Source of the DNA: Bacteroidaceae bacterium
GTDB lineage: Bacteria; Bacteroidota; Bacteroidia; Bacteroidales; Bacteroidaceae
DNA: 24,085 nt
Direction of reading: 5' to 3'
NCBI GenBank assembly: GCA_024695315.1
Contig: JAILIJ010000036.1
Coordinates: 1 to 24,085, forward strand
Of this stretch, positions 14,137-21,906 are shown in pieces. Each line of letters begins with the position of its first letter. Position 1 is the first letter of the stretch. Under the pieces are notes generated by a model. It had not been told where the DNA came from and searched no databases. It worked only from the letters and a program-made list of their open reading frames with translations. The position numbers and the translations under genes were made by a program.

Positions 14137-17001
14137 TTACCTGATTACTTCCTTCATGAAAATAGCATCAACGGTCCAAGTGGCGCAGTCATTAGTCCAA
14201 ATATTAAAATCATTTTGAAGAGGATTGTGCTGCAAGAGATTCTTCCATGCTCTCTCCTTTAGTTTTTCATCGCCAAGACGCCAAGCACCGTAGGCAGTAA
14301 GACGAGGAACAAGGAATTTGTTGCCTGTAACCTTGAGTGCCATCTCCTGGTATCTTGCAGCATGGTCGAGCCATGCCTCATAGAACTTAGGACAGTCAAT
14401 CATTGGTTCCAGCTCATTCACTAGTTCGAATCCACCCATTATGGTCATAAGGTGGTTTGTGGCATAAAGAGAGTCCATATCTGTACTGATGACACCTGTG
14501 GCTGGGTCGTAGCCTAAGGCGAGAGGACCGGTGAAGATGCCGTGTGGCAGATTGCCTATTGATGTCATGCCTGTGAGAATCTTGTCTCTATACTTAGTAT
14601 TGCCTTTGCGTTCCCATTCTGTAAGCCAGTTTGATACATAGCCAAGCCAGTCTGGACCTATGCGAAGTCGTGCTGGTGCACTGCATGGATAAAGGCTACG
14701 AGGCTGAGCAAGACGCATAGGGTCGAGGGTGTAGAGTATGGTGTCAGCATCCACTACATCGTGCATGATGTCGCCTATGCGCTCATCGGCTGTAAGGTAA
14801 TAGTAGAAACGATTCCACCATGCTTCTGACACGCGTGATTCTTTGGCGCCGCATCCCCAGTGGCTCACATTGTGGCGTGTGCCAAGTCCTGCATTTGGAC
14901 CGAAATGGTATGTGTCGACCTCAGAACAGTGGCGAGTCATGGATGAGGCCATGCGCCATACATCAGCGTCGCCTGTACGTAGGAACTGATACCAGAACAT
15001 GGCAGGAGAGCCGAGTTCTGTGTTGTCCCAGGCATAACCACCAACGTCGTATCTCCATTCCTTTCGCCACATGTCATAGGAGTGCATGATGTCGCCGTAG
15101 TTCCAGAATCCATACCAGTTGTTGCGGTCAATCTCAGACTTGTAGAAAGTCATGATGATGTTGATGCTTTGTTCTATGTTTCTGTCGCGTTCATTCTCTA
15201 TAGTAGGGAGTGACCAAATACCAAAAGCACGTTTGCGGTGAAGGTATTCAGGAGTGCAAACGAATTGTACTTCTTCTTTAATGTCATCCTTGTTACGGCT
15301 GATGTATATGGTACTTGTGCGACCGATGCCGAGTGCTGTGCTCAGTCCTGGCTGCACATCCTCGTAAGCTGCTTCAAGAGTGTGTGCTATGGTATCGTAG
15401 TGTTCGAATGAGAATGGTTCAGCTTCAGGACTCCATAGACAGAGAGTTACGGTAGCTGTGTCACTTCTGGCATTGTCAACCTGAATAGTTGAAGGGTAGC
15501 TCTGCCAGAAATCCTTTAGTGTAAATGACATTGACTCAGTACTGTCGCCGACAGTCACCGTTCCATCATGGCGCTCGCCTTCAATGGTGCCAATCCATGG
15601 TGATCGGCTTGTGGCACGCTTACGTATGCTAAAGGCTTTAGGTGAGAGCTGAGACAGACGGAATCCGTCCCACTTGGCAATGTTCTTGATCATGCTTTTT
15701 GTTACGGAGTCCATGCGATCGAGGTTAATTCTGCGTCGAGCGATGAGAGGCTGAACGTCCATGTGCTGCTGGCCAAAGTCAACGTACCTTTCATATTCCT
15801 TGCCGTGCATAGGAACTTTGAAGTGGATGCTCAGTTCGTGTAGTCCTGAGGCATTGAGAGTCGAGTCAACGAGTAGGGTATGTACAAGTTTGACTTGTTC
15901 AGAACCTTTATAAGTATATGCTCTGATGATGAAATTGTCACCAGTGTATTTGTGTACTGTTCTTATGTCGCCCTTGCTTTCTATCTCATGAGTCTTCACG
16001 GCTGCAATTTTCCCGTTGAGTGTCACTTGGAAGTTAGGGACGTCAGCTGAGTTCTCGTTTTTAATCTTCGCAGACTTGTTCTTTTGCTTGAAGAGTAACA
16101 GTGAATCAACATCTTTTCCAACGATAGTGGAGAATGCTTGCCACTTTGTTGAGCCATCTTGCCAACGTGCAAGAGTCCATGTCTCGAATGGTAGCACATC
16201 TCCCTTGTCTGTCTTTAGGGTAAAGTCACTTTTGTTGACTTCTCCCAGTGAGAATGGCACTCCGAAAGTTGTAGGGCCATATCCCTTGCCCTCGATGCGT
16301 CTGAGTACTATTGGGGCATTGTCGGGTGAAGAACAAGTGTATTTGAAGTTGCGTAGTCTAGCATGAGCAAGTGTTGTTCTGAATCCGAAATGTCCTTCGC
16401 GCAGAGGCTTAGGATCAATGTAGTCAACGATACATTCACCATCGATGATGTAGCGTACTCTGCCGTCAATCTGCTCCAATCGTATCTTGTACCAATGGTT
16501 TGGCTTCAATAGATGGGCCTTGTCGGTGTATTCCTTGAGTATACGTGGGCGATAGTTGGCAGAGTCCACTCCACGCACATCGCCGGTGTAGCGGCGGAAG
16601 CGTGTCGTGCTGTTGTAATTGCCGCCATAGCCCATGTAGTATAGTTTAAGGGCGTATTGGTTAATAAACTTGCCGTATCTCTGCTTTGTGTGCTTCAGCA
16701 CAGATGTGCTGTCAGCTTCGCTTGCCATCCAGAAACAGTTCAGGTCGCTCAGACGTTCGGGAACATCCTTAGACAACTGTCCGCCAGTGACGATACATGC
16801 TTCATACTCGATGACAGTGTTGCCCGTCATCTTTTCCTTATACCATAGGGTAAGTCCCTTTGGCGCTACAATATCTATCACACCGTCCTTACCGTATGTG
16901 ACAGAAGAGTGATCCTCACTCTCTGCAATCCATGACTGAGCATGTATTGTAGAAGTGAGGATCACCTGTAGTAATAAAAGTAAAATATTTCTTTTTTTCA
17001 T
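14137..17001 (-). CDS. PcRGLX/YetA-like exo-rhamnogalacturonan lyase (PL26-like) with N-terminal DUF6250-like domain
   Basis: The 954-residue exported protein has a signal peptide ending near TIHAQS. Residues about 22-230 look like a concanavalin-type sheet domain of the DUF6250 kind (HWYKIRLEQIDGRVRYIIDG, DPKPLREGHFGFRTT). The remainder matches the PcRGLX/YetA family: FGVPFSLG then ARWQDGSTKW in the beta-domain, followed by an alpha-barrel region with SHWGCGAKESR (713-723), LTADERIGDIM and WTNDCATW near the end. The family's characterised member, Penicillium PcRGLX (PL26), releases unsaturated galacturonosyl-rhamnose from rhamnogalacturonan ends; B. subtilis yetA lies in a rhamnogalacturonan cluster. 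The product suits the nearby GH105. The ATG at 17001 is one base after the transporter's stop (TAATATG), so the two are translationally coupled. A longer frame to 17049 would overlap the transporter and is rejected. Activity is inferred. Confidence 0.72.
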   Translation of the reverse strand: MKKRNILLLLLQVILTSTIHAQSWIAESEDHSSVTYGKDGVIDIVAPKGLTLWYKEKMTGNTVIEYEACIVTGGQLSKDVPERLSDLNCFWMASEADSTSVLKHTKQRYGKFINQYALKLYYMGYGGNYNSTTRFRRYTGDVRGVDSANYRPRILKEYTDKAHLLKPNHWYKIRLEQIDGRVRYIIDGECIVDYIDPKPLREGHFGFRTTLAHARLRNFKYTCSSPDNAPIVLRRIEGKGYGPTTFGVPFSLGEVNKSDFTLKTDKGDVLPFETWTLARWQDGSTKWQAFSTIVGKDVDSLLLFKQKNKSAKIKNENSADVPNFQVTLNGKIAAVKTHEIESKGDIRTVHKYTGDNFIIRAYTYKGSEQVKLVHTLLVDSTLNASGLHELSIHFKVPMHGKEYERYVDFGQQHMDVQPLIARRRINLDRMDSVTKSMIKNIAKWDGFRLSQLSPKAFSIRKRATSRSPWIGTIEGERHDGTVTVGDSTESMSFTLKDFWQSYPSTIQVDNARSDTATVTLCLWSPEAEPFSFEHYDTIAHTLEAAYEDVQPGLSTALGIGRTSTIYISRNKDDIKEEVQFVCTPEYLHRKRAFGIWSLPTIENERDRNIEQSINIIMTFYKSEIDRNNWYGFWNYGDIMHSYDMWRKEWRYDVGGYAWDNTELGSPAMFWYQFLRTGDADVWRMASSMTRHCSEVDTYHFGPNAGLGTRHNVSHWGCGAKESRVSEAWWNRFYYYLTADERIGDIMHDVVDADTILYTLDPMRLAQPRSLYPCSAPARLRIGPDWLGYVSNWLTEWERKGNTKYRDKILTGMTSIGNLPHGIFTGPLALGYDPATGVISTDMDSLYATNHLMTIMGGFELVNELEPMIDCPKFYEAWLDHAARYQEMALKVTGNKFLVPRLTAYGAWRLGDEKLKERAWKNLLQHNPLQNDFNIWTNDCATWTVDAIFMKEVIR

Positions 17002-17002
17002 A

Positions 17003-18511
17003 TTATAACCATCTTGCTTGACCAGCGACGATAAGCATAATGTATCCAAGTACCAGTCCTGTAATACCCATTATGATTCCGACTTTCATCATCTGCTTCT
17101 GCTCGATGAGTCCTGTAGCGTGAGCTATGGCATTTGGAGGAGTAGAGATTGGAAGTATCATAGCGAGTGATGAGCCAAGAGCAACACCAATGAGGAGTGT
17201 GCTGACACCGCCTAATGGAGCGAGTGTTTCTGCTGCTGACATACCTGCAAGTGCGAGGATAGGCACGAGAAGGTTGGCTGTTGCTGTGTGGCTGATGAAG
17301 TTAGCCATGATGTAGCAGATGAGGCCTGAGCCAATAATCATTAGAATTGGTGACCATGTGTAGAATGGAATTGTTTCGATAAGGTGCTTTGCTAGACCTG
17401 TGTCCTGAAGAGCAACACCAAGTGCGAATCCACCGGCAACCATCCAAAGAACAGACCAGTTGATTTCTTCAAGGTCCTCACGAGTAATTACGCCAATCAT
17501 ACAGAATACTCCAACAGGGAACATAGCTACAACGTTAGAGTTTACACCTGTATATTTGTCGAGACACCAAAGAAGGATAGTGATACCGAATGTGATGTAA
17601 ACGATGATTGAACGCCAGTCCTTCTTTGCTTCGCCTTGAATCTCAAGTTTGATAGTCTTCTGAGTGAATGGGAATAGTTTGATGAGTACAAACCAAGCGA
17701 AGATAAGCAATACCATAGCAAGTGGGAACATTAAGTACATCCACTGGCTGAAACCGATGTTCATGTCCAAACCTTCTGGGTTGTTGAGAAATTTCAATAC
17801 AATTCCGTTAGGAGGAGTACCGATAGGAGTGGCAATACCACCGATATTAGCACCGATAGGAATAGCGAGTGCTAAACCAATTTTTCCCTTACCATTTGCT
17901 GGAAGTGACTTGAGCACTGGAGCAAGGAAAGTGAACATCATGGCTGCTGTAGCTGTATTTGACAAGAACATAGAGAAGATTCCTGTTACGAGGAGGAATC
18001 CAAGAAGTACGTGTTCTGATTTTGTGCCAAAAGGAGCCAACATGACTTTTGCAAGATATGAATCAAGACCAGTCTTTGTTGCTGCTATCGCAAGGATGAA
18101 TCCACCGATGAACAACATGATGATTGGGTCAGCAAAACATGCCATGATTTTCTTGTGTGACAACAATGTGCCAAGTGTACCTTCATCATAGCCTTCCGTA
18201 AGACACCATAGCGAACTGTCAGAAGCGCAAAATAACAATATCACAATCACTGATACAGAAGTTGTCCATGCTGGGATAGGTTCCAACATCCACATCAAAG
18301 TCGTATAGCAGAAAATAGCTATTACTCGCTGTTCAACGACTGTGAGATCAGAAATACCGAATGATGCCGCTGGAATATTCCAGAGGATGAGAAGTACGAG
18401 GACACAGAATGCAACTTTCAGTGCACGCATATTTGCTGTAAGCTCGCGCAACCTGTTTTTTTTGTTGCGGCGCTCTTCCTCAAGATTGTAACCAATAAAG
18501 TTCTTAAACAT
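17003..18511 (-). CDS. DASS (SLC13) family anion:sodium symporter
   Basis: This 502-residue inner-membrane transporter has a polar cytoplasmic N-terminus (about 1-30) and some 11 hydrophobic segments. The divalent anion:Na+ symporter repeats are clear: LSNTATAAMM (S184-N185-T186) with PIGTPPN (229-235), and the second-half SHTATANLL (S407-H408-T409) with PISTPPNAIAHATG (454-467). The second half thus has SHT where characterised members such as VcINDY have SNT. Family substrates are C4/C6 dicarboxylates, sulfate and related anions; the specific one cannot be read here. The stop codon is one base from the start of the lyase gene, so an operon is near certain. Uptake of an acidic sugar product or a dicarboxylate is possible but unproven. 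Confidence 0.9.
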   Translation of the reverse strand: MFKNFIGYNLEEERRNKKNRLRELTANMRALKVAFCVLVLLILWNIPAASFGISDLTVVEQRVIAIFCYTTLMWMLEPIPAWTTSVSVIVILLFCASDSSLWCLTEGYDEGTLGTLLSHKKIMACFADPIIMLFIGGFILAIAATKTGLDSYLAKVMLAPFGTKSEHVLLGFLLVTGIFSMFLSNTATAAMMFTFLAPVLKSLPANGKGKIGLALAIPIGANIGGIATPIGTPPNGIVLKFLNNPEGLDMNIGFSQWMYLMFPLAMVLLIFAWFVLIKLFPFTQKTIKLEIQGEAKKDWRSIIVYITFGITILLWCLDKYTGVNSNVVAMFPVGVFCMIGVITREDLEEINWSVLWMVAGGFALGVALQDTGLAKHLIETIPFYTWSPILMIIGSGLICYIMANFISHTATANLLVPILALAGMSAAETLAPLGGVSTLLIGVALGSSLAMILPISTPPNAIAHATGLIEQKQMMKVGIIMGITGLVLGYIMLIVAGQARWL

Positions 18512-18576
18512 AGAAACGTGTTAAAAATATAATGTATTATTTAATTTCTTTTTACCTATATTTTCGAAATGCCGTG

Positions 18577-18584
18577 CAAATGTA
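18577..18584 (-). promoter_or_regulatory. -7 box for the transporter-lyase operon
   Basis: On the minus strand this reads TACATTTG, fitting TAnnTTTG, and is identical to both boxes in front of the GH105 gene. It lies 66 bases from the start codon. Minus-strand TTTG at 18602-18605 may be the -33 box, with a 17-base spacer. Confidence 0.5.
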
Positions 18585-18686
18585 CGTTAAAAAAAAATAT
18601 CCAAAAAATAAAAGGTCGAAAAAGACGACGATTTTTTCCATGTCAATGGCCTTTTTTGTACTTTTGAGTAATTTTTAGCAACTTTG

Positions 18687-18719
18687 TTTGTCAAGATGTA
18701 TTAAAATTCATTACTTTTG
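18687..18719 (+). promoter_or_regulatory. ilvE promoter
   Basis: TTTG (18687-18690) and TACTTTTG (18712-18719) match the -33 and -7 Bacteroidetes boxes with a 21-base spacer, 29 bases before the ATG. This is the best-formed promoter in the window and probably drives ilvE-trmB and perhaps mrp. Confidence 0.75.
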
Positions 18720-18748
18720 CAAAAATTAAAAATCAATTAACGGATATA

Positions 18749-19771
18749 ATGGAAACAATGGACTGGTCAAGTCTTGGATTTGGATATCACAAGACAGATT
18801 ACAATGTACGCTGTTACTATCGTGACGGCAAGTGGGGCGAAATAGAAGTTTGCTCCGAAGAGACTATTCCTATGCACATGGCTGCAACATGCTTGCACTA
18901 TGGTCAGGAAGCGTTTGAGGGACTCAAGGCATACCGTTGTCCAGACGGCAAAGTACGTGTGTTCCGTAGTGATGAAAATGCTGCACGTTTGCAGTCTACA
19001 TGTAGAGGCATCCTCATGCCTGAATTACCTACTGAAAAGTTCAATGAAATGATTGATAAGGTCGTTAGACTGAACGAGCGTTTCATTCCACCATACGAGA
19101 CAGGAGCTACTCTTTATTTGAGACCATTGCTCATCGGTACAAGTGCACAGGTTGGTGTACATCCTTCTGCTGAGTATCTGTTCTTAATTTTCGCTACTCC
19201 TGTGGGCCCTTACTTCAAGGGTGGTTTCTCTTGTAATCCTTACGTCATCATTCGTGAGTTCGACCGTTCTGCTCCTCTTGGAACAGGTATATATAAGGTA
19301 GGAGGTAACTATGCAGCAAGTCTTCGTGCAAACAAGATGGCTCATGACCTCGGATATGCGTGCGAATTCTACCTCGACGCTAAGGAAAAGAAGTATATGG
19401 ACGAGTGTGGAGCAGCAAACTTCTTCGGTATTAAGAATAATACTTATGTTACTCCTAAGTCTACATCTATCTTGCCTTCTATCACTAATAAGTCACTCAT
19501 GCAGTTGGCAGAGGACCTTGGACTCAAGGTGGAGCGCAGACAGATTCCAGAAGAGGAATTGGCAACATTCGAAGAGGCTGGAGCTTGCGGTACTGCCGCT
19601 GTTATCTCGCCAATCTCTAAGATTGATGACCTCGAAGAGAAGAAGAGTTTTGTAATCTCTAAGGATGGCAAACCGGGACCAATTTCTACTAAGCTTTATA
19701 ATCTGCTTAGAGGCATTCAGTATGGTACTGAGCCTGATAAGCACAATTGGACTCGTGTAGTTATTGAATAA
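18749..19771 (+). CDS. ilvE: Branched-chain amino-acid aminotransferase
   Basis: This PLP-dependent, fold-type IV transaminase interconverts leucine, isoleucine and valine with their 2-ketoacids, using glutamate/2-oxoglutarate. The protein has 340 residues, of the longer class II type resembling eukaryotic BCATs. Signatures include LHYGQEAFEGLKAYR (49-63), LYLRPLLIGT (122-131), GTGIYKVGGNYAAS (178-191) with the Schiff-base lysine K183, and MDECGAANFFGI with E218. The late CGTAAVISPI matches the family's cofactor phosphate-binding region. It is the first gene of a run with trmB, whose start codon lies three bases beyond the ilvE stop. Together with leuB and ridA it makes this neighbourhood rich in branched-chain amino-acid functions. 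Confidence 0.95.
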   Translation: METMDWSSLGFGYHKTDYNVRCYYRDGKWGEIEVCSEETIPMHMAATCLHYGQEAFEGLKAYRCPDGKVRVFRSDENAARLQSTCRGILMPELPTEKFNEMIDKVVRLNERFIPPYETGATLYLRPLLIGTSAQVGVHPSAEYLFLIFATPVGPYFKGGFSCNPYVIIREFDRSAPLGTGIYKVGGNYAASLRANKMAHDLGYACEFYLDAKEKKYMDECGAANFFGIKNNTYVTPKSTSILPSITNKSLMQLAEDLGLKVERRQIPEEELATFEEAGACGTAAVISPISKIDDLEEKKSFVISKDGKPGPISTKLYNLLRGIQYGTEPDKHNWTRVVIE

Positions 19772-19774
19772 TAT

Positions 19775-20548
19775 ATGGGTAAAGGTAAACTTGCCAAATT
19801 TGCTGATATGGCAGAGAACCCCCTCGTCCTGGAGTGTCCATTTTGGAAACTCCAGAACGAGGGATTCGCTGTTAAAGGCAAGTGGCACGCGGATTTCTTC
19901 AAAAATACTAATCCTATCGTTCTCGAACTTGGATGTGGAAGAGGCGAATACACCGTCGGACTGGCTAAACAATTTCCTGATGTCAATTTCATTGGAGTGG
20001 ATATCAAGGGTAGCCGTATGTGGCATGGTGCAAAGGAGGCTCTTGAGACAGGAATGAAGAACGTGGGGTTCCTCAGAACAAACATAGAATGTATTGATGG
20101 ACTCTTTGATAAGGATGAGGTAAACGAGATATGGCTCACTTTCTCTGATCCACAGATGAAAAAGGCCACAAAAAGACTGACGTCTACTTTCTTCATGGAG
20201 CGCTATCGACGATTCCTTGTCGATGGAGGAAAAATAAATGTCAAGACTGACAGCAACTTCCTTGCTACGTACACTAAGTACATGGTTGAGAAGAACAATC
20301 TGCCGCTCGATTTCATGACAACTGACCTCTATGCCGACAAATCTGAATTTGTCAACGACAATCCTTCGTTGAAGCAGATTCAAACATACTATGAGCAGAT
20401 GTGGCTCGGACGCGGAATACCTATTAAGTATATTCGGTTCGGACTGCCAAGTGAGGGGCTTTTGGAAGAACCAAATGTGGAAATCCCTGTCGACGGTTAC
20501 CGCTCATATAATCACGAGGTTCTAAGCACAAGGACCACAGGCAAGTAG
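19775..20548 (+). CDS. trmB: tRNA (guanine-46-N7)-methyltransferase
   Basis: This SAM-dependent enzyme makes m7G46 in the tRNA variable loop. The 257 residues show the SAM-binding ELGCGRGEYTVGLA (51-64), acidic GVDIKGSRMW (74-83), NIECID, and the catalytic-region TFSDPQMK (122-129). In many TrmB proteins this last block is TFPDPW; here Pro is Ser and Trp is Gln. The tail with TYYEQMWLGRG and the conserved IKYIRF also fits. The start lies three bases after the ilvE stop, showing cotranscription. mrp follows after 98 bases, and trmB-mrp adjacency is, to my knowledge, common in Bacteroidetes. Confidence 0.92.
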   Translation: MGKGKLAKFADMAENPLVLECPFWKLQNEGFAVKGKWHADFFKNTNPIVLELGCGRGEYTVGLAKQFPDVNFIGVDIKGSRMWHGAKEALETGMKNVGFLRTNIECIDGLFDKDEVNEIWLTFSDPQMKKATKRLTSTFFMERYRRFLVDGGKINVKTDSNFLATYTKYMVEKNNLPLDFMTTDLYADKSEFVNDNPSLKQIQTYYEQMWLGRGIPIKYIRFGLPSEGLLEEPNVEIPVDGYRSYNHEVLSTRTTGK

Positions 20549-20646
20549 TTCTTTTTAATATAGGGCATACTTTGCCGTTCTTGATTCGTCAACCAATGTT
20601 TATGGTACGATAATTCTAAGTACACAATTAAATAACATTTTTAATA

Positions 20647-21750
20647 ATGACAACAATATATCCAGCTCTTATACATCAGGCTCTATCCACTGTTCGTTAT
20701 CCGGGCAACGGAAAGAGCATCATGGAGAATGAGATGCTTGAGGATGACCTCCGCATCGATGGTATGAAGGTTAGTTTCTCGCTTATCTTCCCTAAGTCTA
20801 CAGATCCTTTTAGAAAGTCAGTAATCAAGGCTGCAGAAGCTGCCATTAAGCTTTACGTAGATAAGGATTGTGAAGTGACAATTAAAGAGAAATATGCTAC
20901 TAATCTACCTCCAGAACCAGATAAGCTGATGGCTAACGTGAACATTATTGCTGTCAGCTCAGGTAAGGGAGGAGTAGGTAAGAGTACCGTTACGGCTAAC
21001 CTTGCTGTAGGTCTTGCTAAACTCGGATACCGAGTAGGGCTTCTCGACGCAGATATCTTCGGTCCAAGTATGCCTAAGATGTTTCAGGTTGAGGATGAAC
21101 GACCATACGCAGACCAGGTGGATGGACGTGATCTCATCGTGCCTATTGAGAAGTATGGTGTTAAGTTGCTTTCTATCGGGTTCTTTGTAAATCCTGATGA
21201 GGCTACACTTTGGAGAGGTGGTATGGCATCAAATGCTCTCAAGCAACTCATCAGCGACGCTAAATGGGGCGATCTTGACTATTTTATCCTTGACACGCCT
21301 CCTGGTACAAGTGACATTCATTTGACTCTCCTTCAGACTCTTGGAATCACTGGTGCCGTCATCGTTTCAACCCCTCAGCAGGTGGCTCTTGCCGATGCGC
21401 GTAAGGGTATCAATATGTATATGAATGATAAGGTAAATGTGCCTATTCTCGGACTTGTGGAGAATATGTCATGGTTCACTCCTGCTGAGCATCCGGATGA
21501 GAAGTACTACATCTTCGGTAGGGATGGCGCAAAGGAACTTGCTGAGAGTCTTCAGGTGCCATTGCTTGGACAGATTCCGTTAGTACAGAGTATCTGCGAG
21601 AGCGGTGACAATGGTGTTCCTGCTGTTCTTGATCCATCTTCTCCTGCTGGAATTGCTTATATGCAGTTTGCTGCGAAGGTGGTAACTCAGGTAGACAAGC
21701 GAAATGTGGAGCGCGAGGCTACTAAGCCTGTCGAGGTTACTAAGCATTGA
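20647..21750 (+). CDS. mrp: Mrp/NBP35 (ApbC) family iron-sulfur carrier ATPase
   Basis: This 367-residue cytoplasmic P-loop ATPase is of the family that carries and transfers Fe-S clusters. The N-terminal about 85 residues are a MIP18/DUF59-like domain (ALSTVRYPGNGKSI, then DGMKVSFSLIFP). The deviant Walker A GKGGVGKST lies at 106-114, followed by LLDADIFGPSMP (132-143) and the Walker B-like FILDTPPGTSD (212-222). In most Mrp proteins the segment VENMSxFxCPxC carries two cysteines that bind the cluster. Here it reads VENMSWFTPAEHPDEKYYIF (270-289) with no cysteine, a form I recall in other Bacteroidetes. Fe-S binding may therefore use other residues or be lost. It is probably the last gene of the ilvE-trmB-mrp run, ending in a strong terminator. 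Confidence 0.9.
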   Translation: MTTIYPALIHQALSTVRYPGNGKSIMENEMLEDDLRIDGMKVSFSLIFPKSTDPFRKSVIKAAEAAIKLYVDKDCEVTIKEKYATNLPPEPDKLMANVNIIAVSSGKGGVGKSTVTANLAVGLAKLGYRVGLLDADIFGPSMPKMFQVEDERPYADQVDGRDLIVPIEKYGVKLLSIGFFVNPDEATLWRGGMASNALKQLISDAKWGDLDYFILDTPPGTSDIHLTLLQTLGITGAVIVSTPQQVALADARKGINMYMNDKVNVPILGLVENMSWFTPAEHPDEKYYIFGRDGAKELAESLQVPLLGQIPLVQSICESGDNGVPAVLDPSSPAGIAYMQFAAKVVTQVDKRNVEREATKPVEVTKH

Positions 21751-21773
21751 TGATTCTTTTTTGAAAGATAAAG

Positions 21774-21809
21774 GCTTGCTATCAGTTGAGGCTGATGGCA
21801 AGCTTTTTT
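21774..21809 (+). terminator. Terminator of the ilvE-trmB-mrp run
   Basis: GCTTGCTATCAG (21774-21785) pairs with CTGATGGCAAGC (21792-21803), 12 bp with one G-T pair and a 6-base loop, followed by six Ts. Confidence 0.9.
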
Positions 21810-21833
21810 CTTTTGGGGATGGATTTCTTGGGC

Positions 21834-21906
21834 TTCTAGGCTTTCAAGGTTTTTCTAGAGTTTCTATAGTGGCTATGGCTTACTATGTGATTCTAGGCTT
21901 TTCTAG
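21834..21906. repeat. CTA-rich array with period of about 9-10 bp
   Basis: CTA begins at 21836, 21855, 21864, 21873, 21883, 21893 and 21903, with CAA at 21845 filling the only gap, giving steps of 9 or 10 throughout. TTCTAGGCTTT occurs at both ends (21834 and 21891). The last CTA is the reverse complement of the cbiG-cobM stop codon. CTAG appears four times within 71 bases. Confidence 0.6.

Noticed and set aside
17664..18191. 175-codon plus-strand open frame opposite the DASS transporter
   Set aside because: It is a shadow of the transporter, whose motifs and membrane pattern are unambiguous.
19493..20383. 296-codon minus-strand open frame opposite ilvE and trmB
   Set aside because: It spans parts of two certain genes on the other strand and shows no protein family pattern.
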